Source: Labedella phragmitis
GTDB taxonomy: Bacteria; Actinomycetota; Actinomycetes; Actinomycetales; Microbacteriaceae
DNA length: 64,000 nt
Direction of reading: 5' to 3'
NCBI RefSeq assembly: GCF_004078635.1
Contig: NZ_RZNB01000005.1
Coordinates: forward strand, 1 to 64,000
The position numbers and the translations under genes are program-made. The notes below the pieces were generated by a model. It worked only from the letters and a program-made list of their open reading frames with translations, was not told where the DNA came from and did no database searches. Shown one piece after another: positions 1-7,687 of the stretch; position 1 is the first letter of the stretch; each line of letters starts with the position of its first letter.

Positions 1-221
1 GCTGGTGCGAAGTCCACCACGTCACCCCGCACCGGCACGGCGGCCGAACTCACGTCGACAACGGAGTGCTCCTGTGTTGGGGACACCACCAGAAGATCGA
101 CTCCGGACCCTGGCGCCTCAGCATGCCCGACGGAGTCCCACACGTCCGCGGACCCGGACACCACGAATGGACCCACGTCACGAAAACACGCGGACGACCA
201 CCACTCGCGGCCACCGGCTAG
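1..221 (+). CDS. HNH endonuclease domain protein, C-terminal end (partial)
   Basis: Reading from base 3, an open frame of 72 codons runs to a TAG at 219-221. It contains CEVHHVTPHRHGGRTHVDNG followed by LLCWGHHQKID, the conserved core of the HNH nuclease domain found at the C-terminus of actinobacterial DUF222/13E12-type proteins. The Cys and the His pairs that bind metal are present. The 5' part lies outside the window, so the DUF222 half is assumed and not seen. These proteins are multicopy in Microbacteriaceae; whether they cut DNA in vivo is unknown. Confidence 0.85.
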   Translation, partial: WCEVHHVTPHRHGGRTHVDNGVLLCWGHHQKIDSGPWRLSMPDGVPHVRGPGHHEWTHVTKTRGRPPLAATG

Positions 222-268
222 CGCCCTCAGGGGAGAGGCGCCGCCACGTCATCGTAACCGTGGCGCCG

Positions 269-718
269 TCAGTCGGGAATGATCCGCTTCCCCATGCTCA
301 CAGAGCCGTCGGCGGCGTATCCGAGGGTCTCGTAGAAGCGCATTGCGGCGCTGTTGTCGGCACGGACCTGCAGATTCACCTTGGGGCAGCCGAGCGCTTC
401 CAGCTGAGTCTCCGCCTCCGAGACGAGGAGACGACCGAAACCGCGGCCACGGTGCGCCGGATCGACGGCGAGGTAATTGAGCCATCCGCGGTGGCCCTCG
501 TACCCGGCCATGAGGGTCGCGACCAGCGCGCCGCCGTCATCCGGGGCCGCCGTACCGTCCGGCGCCGCGGCCTCGCCGACGAGGAACAGTTCCGGCTGCA
601 CCGTGAGCTTCCGCTCGATGTCGCGCAGGGGGTCGTTCCACGGTCGCGTCAGCCCGCACGCCTCCCACAGGGAGACGACGGCGTCGGTGTCGGAGCGCTG
701 GAACGAACGGATACGCAT
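269..718 (-). CDS. ypeA: GNAT N-acetyltransferase, YpeA type
   Basis: 149 residues. The N-terminal block RSFQRSDTDAVVSLWEACGL, then RPWNDPLRDIERKL, matches the start of E. coli YpeA. The acetyl-CoA loop AVDPAHRGRGFGRLL and the downstream NSAAMRFYETLGY segment are typical of GNAT enzymes. The substrate is unknown. The frame is open upstream to 895, but that extension only translates a 33-bp tandem repeat, so the ATG at 718 is chosen; it gives the usual family length. The gene stands alone, downstream of the repeat and convergent with the HNH gene. Confidence 0.85.
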   Translation of the reverse strand: MRIRSFQRSDTDAVVSLWEACGLTRPWNDPLRDIERKLTVQPELFLVGEAAAPDGTAAPDDGGALVATLMAGYEGHRGWLNYLAVDPAHRGRGFGRLLVSEAETQLEALGCPKVNLQVRADNSAAMRFYETLGYAADGSVSMGKRIIPD

Positions 719-765
719 CCGTTCAGTCTGCCAGCATGACTCCCACCGGAAGGTCGGTCTGTCGC

Positions 766-925
766 CGGCCCAGAGCCCGTGAGCCCAGAGCGCAGAGCCC
801 GTGAACCCCAGAGCCCCGTGAGCGCAAAGCCCCGTGAACCCCAGAGCCCCGTGAGCGCAAAGCCCCGTGAACCCCAGAGAGCCCCGTGAGCGCAAAGCCC
901 CGGGAGCCGAGAGTCCCGTGAGGAG
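766..925. repeat. 33-bp degenerate tandem repeat between ypeA and the mannosyltransferase
   Basis: Near-identical 33-bp units begin at 810 and 843, with a third copy at 876 that carries a 2-bp insertion and a diverged end; shorter half-units built on AGAGCCCCGTGA flank them. Within each unit the motif CCCCGTGA occurs twice, so the basic period is about 16-17 bp. The block fills the space between two minus-strand genes. No gene is supported in it, although frames stay open because the unit length is divisible by three. Confidence 0.85.
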
Positions 926-973
926 AGACAGCCGGGCGGAGGTCCCTGGCCCGGTATGTTCCTCGGACCGACG

Positions 974-2134
974 CTACGCGCGACCGGATCGGCGGCGCCG
1001 CGGCACCCGGATGGTGGATCCGGACGCGAGTTCGATCGCGTCGCTGTAGTGCCCGACGAGGGCGCCGGTGACGCTCTTCCAGGTGCGGGTCCGCACGGCC
1101 TCGCGCGCCGCACGGCCGAAGGCCGCCCTCTTGCCGTCATCGCCGACGAGGTCGCGCACGGCGTCGGCCATCCCGGCGAGATCCCCGGGTGTGTAGAGCC
1201 AGCCGGTGCGGCTCGAGTCGACGAGGTCGACGGGTCCGCCTCGCCCGGTCGCGACGACCGGCACGCCCGAGGCCATGGCTTCCTGGATCGTCTGACAGAA
1301 CGTCTCCGACTCCCCGGGGTGGACGAAGACGTCGAGGCTCGCCATGACCGTCGCGAGATCGTCACCGCCGAGGAATCCTGTGAAGTGTGCCTTCGGGAGG
1401 AGTCGACGGAGCGACGGACCGATCGGACCGTCGCCGACGATCACGAGGCGAGTGCCCGGAACCTCGGAGAGGGCCGCCAGATCCTCGAGCTGCTTCTCGG
1501 CGGCGAGGCGACCGACGTAACCGACGAGGCGCTCGCCGTTCGGCGCGACAGACCGGCGCCACTCCTCGGAGCGTCGTGCCGGATCGAAGCGCTCGGCGTC
1601 GACCCCGCGTACCCAGAGACGCACGCGATCGATGTTCCGCTCCTCGAGCTGGCGGATCGCGGCGCTCGACGGGGCGAGCGTGAGCGTCGATTGCGAGTGG
1701 ATGCGGTCGACGTGCTGCCAGAGCAGCTCCTCCGCGTAGGGGATGCCGTAGCGCGCCGCATACGCCGGGATCTCGGTCTGGTACACGGCGACGGTCGGGA
1801 GCGCGAGCGTCTGAGCCGCGAGGAGTCCGCGCCACCCGAGCACGAACGGCGACGCGAGGTGCACGACGTCGGGCCGGAAGCGGTCGAGCGTCGTGATGAG
1901 TCGACGCGACCCGCCCGGCGCGACGCGCACGCTGGGATACCGGGGGAGCGTGAACGACGGCACCTGGTCGACGCGCACCCCCGCGTGCTCCTCGGGGGTG
2001 AGGCGCCCGCTGCGCGCGGCGATCACGATCATCTCGTCACCGCGCTCGGTGAGATGCTCCATCACGCGCAGCAGCGAGTGAGTCACCCCGTTCATGTGAG
2101 GGAGGAAGGATTCGGCGACGATCGCGATCCGCAT
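974..2134 (-). CDS. mgtA: GT4-family alpha-mannosyltransferase, MgtA-like
   Basis: 386 residues. The N-terminus MRIAIVAESFLPHMNGVTHS is characteristic of the actinobacterial GDP-mannose-dependent mannosyltransferase MgtA, which mannosylates glycolipids at the cytoplasmic face of the membrane. The C-terminal GT-B half has VGYVGRLAAEKQ and the EX7E-type nucleotide-sugar site in HPGESETFCQTIQEAMASG. The ATG at 2134 is chosen because 90 upstream in-frame residues are low complexity and overlap the start of the divergent gene. The acceptor is inferred from the family only; another GT4 specificity is possible. Confidence 0.8.
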   Translation of the reverse strand: MRIAIVAESFLPHMNGVTHSLLRVMEHLTERGDEMIVIAARSGRLTPEEHAGVRVDQVPSFTLPRYPSVRVAPGGSRRLITTLDRFRPDVVHLASPFVLGWRGLLAAQTLALPTVAVYQTEIPAYAARYGIPYAEELLWQHVDRIHSQSTLTLAPSSAAIRQLEERNIDRVRLWVRGVDAERFDPARRSEEWRRSVAPNGERLVGYVGRLAAEKQLEDLAALSEVPGTRLVIVGDGPIGPSLRRLLPKAHFTGFLGGDDLATVMASLDVFVHPGESETFCQTIQEAMASGVPVVATGRGGPVDLVDSSRTGWLYTPGDLAGMADAVRDLVGDDGKRAAFGRAAREAVRTRTWKSVTGALVGHYSDAIELASGSTIRVPRRRRSGRA

Positions 2135-2266
2135 GAGAAAACCCTCGCCGACGGGCACGACGATTGGGTGAGCGCGAGGCGGACGGGAGATGACGACCGG
2201 GTGACATGCTCGTGACACGGACCGAGGAATACCGAGACCATGGCGACGGTTCCCCTCCTCAGATAG

Positions 2267-2278
2267 ATTCAACTGAAT
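2267..2278. promoter_or_regulatory. candidate operator/promoter between divergent mgtA and oxidoreductase genes
   Basis: ATTCAACTGAAT is a palindrome with perfect 5-bp arms and a 2-bp centre. It lies in a short AT-rich stretch (about 2261-2282) that stands out from the GC-rich surroundings, 11 bp before the start of the flavin-dependent oxidoreductase gene. It could be a repressor site or part of a -10 region. There is no direct evidence for a binding protein. Confidence 0.3.
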
Positions 2279-2288
2279 AGAACGAGGG

Positions 2289-3365
2289 ATGGGGAAGAGG
2301 ATGAGCGCGATGGCGAAAAAGCTCGAACTGGGCCTGGACACGTTCGGCGATGTGAGCGTCGATGCCTCGGGGGAGACGCTGTCGCACGCGCAGGTCCTCC
2401 GCAATCTCGTGGAGGAAGCGCGTCTCGCCGACAGCCTCGGCCTCGACTACTTCGGGATCGGCGAGCACCACCGCGTGGACTTCGCGGTGTCCGCCCCCGA
2501 GGTTCTGCTCGCCGCGATCGCCGCGCAGACGGAGCGCATCCACCTCGGTACGGCGGTGACGGTCCTGAGTTCCGACGATCCCATCCGCGTCTTCCAGCGG
2601 TTCGCGACCCTCGACGCCGTGTCGAACGGCCGGGCGGAGATCATCCTCGGCCGCGGATCGTTCACCGAGTCGTTCCCGCTCTTCGGCTTCGAGCTCTCGC
2701 AGTACGAGGAGCTTTTCGAGGAGAAACTGCAGCTCTTCGCGGAGGTTCGCAAGCAGGAGCCCATCACGTGGACCGGCAACACGCGTGCCCCGCTATCGAA
2801 CCAGTCGGTCTACCCGCCGATCGAGAACGGCCTCCTGAAGACGTGGATCGGCGTCGGCGGCAGCCCGGAGTCGGTCGTTCGCGCGGCGCACTACGGCTTC
2901 CCCCTCATGCTCGCGATCATCGGGGGAGAGCCGCACCGTTTCGCCCCGTTCGTCAAGCTGTACAAGCAAGCGCTCGAACAGTTCGGCCAGCCGCTGCAGC
3001 CCGTGGGCGTGCACTCGCCCGGCCACGTCTCGGACACGGACGAGCAGGCCAAGGACGAGCTCTGGCCGCACTACCGCGTGCTCCTCGACCGGATCGGCCG
3101 GGAGCGCGGCTGGCCGCCCATTACACGCGAACGGTTCGAGGCGGAGGCGGGGCCCGAGGGAGCGCTCTTCGTCGGCTCGCCCGAGACGGTCGCGACGAAG
3201 ATCGCACGGGCCGCGAAGCTGCTCGAGCTCGACCGCTTCGACCTCAAGTACGCGAACGGCACCATGCCGCACGAGAATCTCATGCACAGCATCGAGCTGT
3301 ACGGCTCCGAGGTCGCGCCGCGCGTTCGCGAGCTCCTCGGCGCCGAGGAGTTCGTCAACAGCTAG
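2289..3365 (+). CDS. LLM-class flavin-dependent oxidoreductase
   Basis: 358 residues of the bacterial luciferase-like monooxygenase superfamily, which uses FMNH2 or F420H2 to act on small organic substrates. Recognisable segments are FGIGEHHRVDFAVSAPEVLL, IHLGTAVTVLSSDDPIRVFQ, the glycine-rich RAEIILGRGSF and, near the end, FVGSPETVATKI. The length is normal for the family. Starts at 2289, 2301 and 2310 are all possible; GAGG and GGAAGAGG sequences precede them closely. The gene is divergent from mgtA. Substrate and cofactor cannot be told from sequence. Confidence 0.88.
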   Translation: MGKRMSAMAKKLELGLDTFGDVSVDASGETLSHAQVLRNLVEEARLADSLGLDYFGIGEHHRVDFAVSAPEVLLAAIAAQTERIHLGTAVTVLSSDDPIRVFQRFATLDAVSNGRAEIILGRGSFTESFPLFGFELSQYEELFEEKLQLFAEVRKQEPITWTGNTRAPLSNQSVYPPIENGLLKTWIGVGGSPESVVRAAHYGFPLMLAIIGGEPHRFAPFVKLYKQALEQFGQPLQPVGVHSPGHVSDTDEQAKDELWPHYRVLLDRIGRERGWPPITRERFEAEAGPEGALFVGSPETVATKIARAAKLLELDRFDLKYANGTMPHENLMHSIELYGSEVAPRVRELLGAEEFVNS

Positions 3366-3463
3366 GCGTCCCCAGGAGTGGGGACCGCTCCCCATCACGA
3401 CACTCGTCGGGCTCTCGATAGGGTGGCGAGTGCGCCCGTGATCGCCGCGAAGGCGCGTCGATC

Positions 3464-4381
3464 GTGCCGTCGGGGGTGGGTGCTGTGAGTTCGGGACAGT
3501 CCGTCGAGCCCGGCGGCGTCACGTCGGCCGACGCGCGCCGCAGCATCGCCCGCTTCCAGGGTGTGGCGTGGACGATCGGGGCCATCGTCATGGCGGTCAT
3601 CGCCTTCGGGACGTTCGCGCGACTCGAGTGGAACGCCGACACGGGGACCCTGCGGGACACCGCGGACGGCAACTCCTACGGCGACTACCCGTGGTTCGAC
3701 GAGACCCTCCCGGAGATGGAACTCATCGACGGCGGCGGTTACGAGTACTACTCGGGAACCGGCAACGCGGTCATCCGCGTCGACGACGTGACGACGGAGC
3801 CGCTGCAGGTGACCCAGGTGAGCGATGTCTACGTCGACCTCCACATGACCGAGAGCGGCGACATCGACCCGGAGACCGTCCTCCCGGAGGCCGAGTGGCC
3901 GCTCGACGTGGGGAGCCCCCAACCGGAGCTGCCCGTCGTGGTGTTCCCCTACGAGGGGACACTCGAACTCTGGGTGACGTCCGACGATCCGTGGACGCTC
4001 CAGATCGACGAGCTCGACGCCGAGGAGATCACGGACGTCGTCTCCGGCCAGGGAAACGCCCTCCTCCTCTACCGCGGCAGCGCCGTCAGCGCGCTCTTCG
4101 AGTTCGCGGGCGATGGCATCTTCTTCGTCACCGCTTACACCCGCGAAGAGGGCCAGGAGTCCATCATCATCGAGAGCGACCCCCTCAAGGAACGGCACTC
4201 GTGGTCGCCCTCGGACGTCGTCGTCCTGAGCATCGAGTCCGACGCCGAGCGGGGGGCCTGGGTCGTCGACATCGACGATTACGCGGACGAGGAATCGACG
4301 ACGCGGACAACGACGCCCACCTCGTCGACCCCGCCGGATCCCGACGATACGACGCCCCCCACCGAGCAGGAGACCCCCTAG
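3464..4381 (+). CDS. membrane-anchored protein of unknown function, first gene of the Ycf46-like operon
   Basis: 305 residues from the GTG at 3464; a GTG at 3485 behind a G-rich stretch is equally plausible. One transmembrane helix (WTIGAIVMAVIAFGTF, about residues 36-51) is followed by an extracytoplasmic acidic region of roughly 230 residues that looks beta-rich, and a Thr/Pro/Asp-rich tail from about residue 280. No family is recognised. The TAG stop is directly followed by the ATG of the AAA ATPase, so the two are almost certainly cotranscribed. Confidence 0.75.
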   Translation: MPSGVGAVSSGQSVEPGGVTSADARRSIARFQGVAWTIGAIVMAVIAFGTFARLEWNADTGTLRDTADGNSYGDYPWFDETLPEMELIDGGGYEYYSGTGNAVIRVDDVTTEPLQVTQVSDVYVDLHMTESGDIDPETVLPEAEWPLDVGSPQPELPVVVFPYEGTLELWVTSDDPWTLQIDELDAEEITDVVSGQGNALLLYRGSAVSALFEFAGDGIFFVTAYTREEGQESIIIESDPLKERHSWSPSDVVVLSIESDAERGAWVVDIDDYADEESTTRTTTPTSSTPPDPDDTTPPTEQETP

Positions 4382-6019
4382 ATGCCCGATTTCGCGAAGA
4401 CCCTCGACCAGGCGTTCAAGGCGCGGTTGCCCCTCCTCTACATCGAGACGAGCGAGGAGGAACGGGTCGTTCAGGAGATCGGCCGGGCGGCCGGTGAGCT
4501 CCGCCACCCCCGCCAGGTGTGGACGTGGTCGTCGGCGAGCGGGCTCGTGTCCCCGGAGTCGAAGGTCATCGCGAACACGACGAACCCCGCCCGTGCCCTC
4601 GAGCACGCTCTGGGTGTGACGGAGAACGCGGTCTTCGTCTTCTGCGATCTGCACGCCTACTTCGGGTCGGAGGCCCGGCCCGGTGACCCCGCCGTCATTC
4701 GCACGGTGCGCGAGGCCGTCATCGACTTCCGTCACGGCGACCTCGGGCGAGCCCTCATCGTGACGGCGCCCGTCCGTGTCATCCCGCCCGAGCTCGACAA
4801 GCTCACCAACCTCGTCGAGTTCCCCCTTCCGGCTCGGGAGGACCTCGCGTGGCTGCTCGAGACGATGATCGAGAACAACACGTCGGGGAGCAGCCGGATC
4901 CGGCTCACGGCTTCGGCAGCCGATCGCGAGAAGATGGTGCAGGCGGCACTGGGGCTCACGATGGCGGAGGCCGAGAACGCCTTCGCCCGTGCCATGGTCG
5001 ACGACGGGGCGCTCACGTCCGACGACATCGACGTCATCGTCGACGAGAAGCGGCAGACCGTTCGAAAGGCGGGTCTCCTCGACTTCGTCGACGGAGGGCT
5101 CGACCTCGACCAGGTCGGCGGCCTCAACAACCTCAAGCGCTGGCTCTCACGGCGCGACGGCTCGTGGCTCGCCGAGGCCGAGGCGTTCGGACTGCCAGCG
5201 CCGAAGGGAGTGCTCATCACGGGCGTCCCCGGTTGCGGCAAGTCGCTCACGGCGAAGGCGACGGCGGCGTCATGGGACATCCCGCTCCTGCGCCTCGACA
5301 TCGGTCGGATCTTCGCGGGACTCGTGGGCTCGTCGGAGCAGAACCTCCGCACGGCGATCGCGACCGCCGAGGCCGTCGCGCCCTGCATCCTCTGGGTCGA
5401 CGAGATCGAGAAGGGGTTCTCGAACACGACGGGCACGGGTGACTCCGGTACGACCGCTCGCGTCTTCGGGTACTTCCTCACGTGGTTGCAGGAGAAGAGC
5501 AAGCCGGTCTTCGTCGTCGCGACGGCGAACAACATCGATTCCCTGCCGCCCGAGTTCCTGCGGAAGGGCCGCTTCGACGAGATCTTCTTCGTGGACCTGC
5601 CGACGGCGCACGAGCGCGACGCGATCTGGCGCATCCAGCTCGGCTCGCAAGCGACGCCCGCCAACGGACTCACGGCGATCGCGGCCGACGACGCCGCGAT
5701 CGCCCGATTGAGCGCAGCGAGCGACGAGTACTCGGGAGCGGAGATCGAGCAGGCCGTCGTGGTCGCGATGTACGAGGCGTACGCGGCTGGCCGGGCTGTC
5801 ACGGTCGAGGACCTCGAGCACGCGGTCTCCTCGATGATCCCGCTCGCCGTCACCCAGTCGGAGGAGGTCGCCGGCATCCGGAGTTGGGCGGCTCTGCGCG
5901 CCGTGCGCGCGACGGGCAGCGAGGACGCCGACCCCGTCGACGAGACGGCGGCGCCCGGTGTGCCCGCGACCGGTTCCGACCTCGCGAGGCGACGTGGCGG
6001 ACGGACGGTGGACTTCTGA
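4382..6019 (+). CDS. Ycf46-like AAA+ ATPase
   Basis: 545 residues. The N-terminal region (about 1-190, starting FAKTLDQAFKARLPLLYIET) is typical of Ycf46-type ATPases. The AAA module has Walker A GVPGCGKS near 281-288, Walker B ILWVDEIEKGF near 337-347, and ATANNIDSLPPEFLRKGRFD containing sensor 1 and the arginine finger. EYSGAEIEQ marks sensor 2. All key residues are present. The C-terminal 50 residues are low complexity. The stop overlaps a following ATG (TGATGA). In other genomes Ycf46-type ATPases neighbour DUF1257 and DUF2997 genes, as here; the cellular role is not established. Confidence 0.9.
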   Translation: MPDFAKTLDQAFKARLPLLYIETSEEERVVQEIGRAAGELRHPRQVWTWSSASGLVSPESKVIANTTNPARALEHALGVTENAVFVFCDLHAYFGSEARPGDPAVIRTVREAVIDFRHGDLGRALIVTAPVRVIPPELDKLTNLVEFPLPAREDLAWLLETMIENNTSGSSRIRLTASAADREKMVQAALGLTMAEAENAFARAMVDDGALTSDDIDVIVDEKRQTVRKAGLLDFVDGGLDLDQVGGLNNLKRWLSRRDGSWLAEAEAFGLPAPKGVLITGVPGCGKSLTAKATAASWDIPLLRLDIGRIFAGLVGSSEQNLRTAIATAEAVAPCILWVDEIEKGFSNTTGTGDSGTTARVFGYFLTWLQEKSKPVFVVATANNIDSLPPEFLRKGRFDEIFFVDLPTAHERDAIWRIQLGSQATPANGLTAIAADDAAIARLSAASDEYSGAEIEQAVVVAMYEAYAAGRAVTVEDLEHAVSSMIPLAVTQSEEVAGIRSWAALRAVRATGSEDADPVDETAAPGVPATGSDLARRRGGRTVDF

Positions 6020-6231
6020 TGAACGCGACGGCGATGACGACCGCGACGACGACGGCGATGACGACCGCGACGACAACGACCGTGGCCCGGACGACCAGGA
6101 CCGTGGCCCGGACGACCAGGACCGTGGCCCGGACGACCAGGACCATGAGCCGGACGACCAGGACCATGACCCGGACGACGGCGAGCGGGACCACCGTGAC
6201 CGGGACGACGGTGGGGGCGGGGAGACGCTGA
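6019..6231 (+). CDS. possible small Thr/Arg-rich repeat protein
   Basis: 70 codons starting at an ATG that overlaps the AAA stop (TGATGA) and ending in a TGA that overlaps the ATG of the DUF2997 gene (TGATG). The product would be Thr/Arg-rich, with repeats of the form TRTVARTT. Third positions are almost all G or C, but AGG codons are frequent. The alternative frame over the same repeat encodes Asp-rich DDQDRGPD units in frame with DUF2997. The perfect coupling at both ends favours translation here; the composition argues against a folded protein. Uncertain. Confidence 0.4.
   Translation: MNATAMTTATTTAMTTATTTTVARTTRTVARTTRTVARTTRTMSRTTRTMTRTTASGTTVTGTTVGAGRR
6079..6183 (+). repeat. five 21-bp tandem repeats inside the Ycf46-like operon
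   Basis: Units begin at 6079, 6100, 6121, 6142 and 6163. The first three are identical (ACCGTGGCCCGGACGACCAG plus G); the last two differ at a few positions. At 21 bp the unit keeps every reading frame open, giving seven-residue repeats in two frames with GC-rich third positions. It sits exactly between the AAA and DUF2997 coding regions. Confidence 0.95.
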
Positions 6232-6452
6232 TGGCGGAGAAGAGACTCGTCGTGCAGGTGCGGGCCGATGGAACGGTCCACGCGGAGACGTTCGGCATGC
6301 AGGGGCCGGAGTGCCTCGACTACATCGCCGTGCTCGAGAACATGCTCGAGGCGGAGACGACCGAGTCCGCGTTCACCGAGGACTACTACCGCTCGAGCGT
6401 CGGCCAGGACGACTCCGTGATCACCGAGGACCGCGATGCGCTCGGTCGCTGA
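6231..6452 (+). CDS. DUF2997 family protein
   Basis: 73 residues. The pattern VVQVRADGTVHAETFGMQGP, then ECLDYIAVLENMLE and an aromatic TEDYY, matches DUF2997, a family of about 70 residues repeatedly found beside Ycf46-like ATPases and DUF1257. The ATG at 6231 overlaps the upstream TGA. The frame is open further upstream through the 21-bp repeats (Asp-rich), so a longer form starting inside the ATPase gene cannot be excluded. The 3' end overlaps the activase gene by 17 bp. Function unknown. Confidence 0.8.
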   Translation: MAEKRLVVQVRADGTVHAETFGMQGPECLDYIAVLENMLEAETTESAFTEDYYRSSVGQDDSVITEDRDALGR

Positions 6453-7176
6453 GCTCTTCGCGCGACCGATCCCCGCGCACGAGTCGGGGGAGACGCTCCG
6501 CTGGTCGCGCTTCCTCGCATCGACGATCGCCGAGGGACCCGGCCGTCGATCGGCGCTGTGGGTGCAGGGGTGCTCCATCCGGTGTCCCGGGTGCTTCAAC
6601 CCGCACCTGTGGGCCGCAGCCGGCGCCCGTCTCGACTCCACGGAGGACGTCGCCCGCGACCTCGTCGCCCGATCGGTTGCGGCGGGCGTCGAAGGCGTCA
6701 CGCTCCTCGGGGGCGAGCCGTTCGATCAGGCCGCGGCGCTCGCCGAGGTCGCGGCGGCCTACCGCTCGGCGGGTCTCACCGTCATGACCTTCAGCGGCTA
6801 CACCCTCGACGCGCTCTCGGAGTGGGCGCTCGAACGGTCCGACATCGCCGCGTTGCTCGCGGCGACCGATCTCCTCGTGGACGGACCGTACCTCCGCGAT
6901 CGGCCCGACGCCCGTCGGCCCTGGCTCGGATCCACGAACCAGGGCATCCGGGCGCTGACGCCGGCGTACACCGAGACGGTCGCGGCCATCGAGGCCGCTG
7001 CGGCCCTCGGCGCCGTCGCCGCGGCGGCGGAGTCCGGCGACCGCGTGGAGATCCGCATCTCGGTCGACGGCCGGATCGACGTCAACGGCTGGGCGGACGA
7101 CGCCGCCCTCGCCGCCCTGTTCGACGACCTCGGAGCCCGCGCAGACGGCCCGCTCCGGAAGGAGAAGAACCGATGA
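6436..7176 (+). CDS. 4Fe-4S single-cluster / radical-SAM activase-like protein
   Basis: 246 residues. GCSIRCPGCFNPHLW gives C-x3-C-x2-C (Cys 46, 50, 53), the cluster motif of the radical SAM superfamily, and TLLGGEPFDQ is the glycine-rich SAM-site strand seen in NrdG/PflA-type activases. The C-terminal third (about residues 185-246) is extra and ends in a charged segment. The start lies inside the DUF2997 gene and the stop overlaps the next ATG (ATGA). Its target is not an anaerobic ribonucleotide reductase here; none is encoded nearby. The partner is presumably another operon product. Confidence 0.85.
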   Translation: MRSVAELFARPIPAHESGETLRWSRFLASTIAEGPGRRSALWVQGCSIRCPGCFNPHLWAAAGARLDSTEDVARDLVARSVAAGVEGVTLLGGEPFDQAAALAEVAAAYRSAGLTVMTFSGYTLDALSEWALERSDIAALLAATDLLVDGPYLRDRPDARRPWLGSTNQGIRALTPAYTETVAAIEAAAALGAVAAAAESGDRVEIRISVDGRIDVNGWADDAALAALFDDLGARADGPLRKEKNR

Positions 7177-7685
7177 GTGTCACGATCCTCTTGATTCCTG
7201 CTGCGCTCGCTGCGGCCTCCCTCGCGGGCGGCACGGGACTCACGGCCGCATTGGCGGCGCGGCGCGAGGGACGGCAGGGCGGCTCGCCGACCGACGACTC
7301 CGTCGGAACCGCCGTGAGCGTCAGCACCCGGATGAAGGACAGCGGCCTGCTCGACGCGGCCCTCGCCGACATCGGAGCCGTCGACGTCGTCGTCGGCGAG
7401 AGCGATGTCACGGCCACCGTCGACGGCCACGTCCTCGCGATGACGCTGACCGATGAGGACGTGTGGGAGGCCCACTTCTCGCGCGACGGCGGAGTCGACG
7501 CGGACGCGTCGATCGCGGAGGACGTCATCGCGCGGCTCGACGCCGCCTACGCGCGGCGCGTCCAGGCGGCCGTCGCCGATCGCATCCGCGCCCGCGCCGA
7601 CTCCGCCGGTTTCGAGCTCGTCTCGGAATCGCGTGACGAAGACGCGACCGTCACGATGGTGCTCAACGTGCGTCAAGGCGGCTGA
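7173..7685 (+). CDS. membrane-anchored DUF1257 (Ycf35)-like protein
   Basis: 170 residues. An N-terminal hydrophobic helix (ILLIPAALAAASLAGG) precedes a domain with the DUF1257 layout: STRMKDSGLLDAALADIGA, a central strand-rich part, and the helix-strand end AYARRVQAAVADRIRARA / GFELVSES / VTMVLNV. The similarity is in pattern and weak in identity, so the assignment leans on the neighbours, since Ycf46, DUF2997 and DUF1257 travel together. The start overlaps the activase stop (ATGA). Confidence 0.7.
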   Translation: MSVTILLIPAALAAASLAGGTGLTAALAARREGRQGGSPTDDSVGTAVSVSTRMKDSGLLDAALADIGAVDVVVGESDVTATVDGHVLAMTLTDEDVWEAHFSRDGGVDADASIAEDVIARLDAAYARRVQAAVADRIRARADSAGFELVSESRDEDATVTMVLNVRQGG

Positions 7686-7687
7686 CG

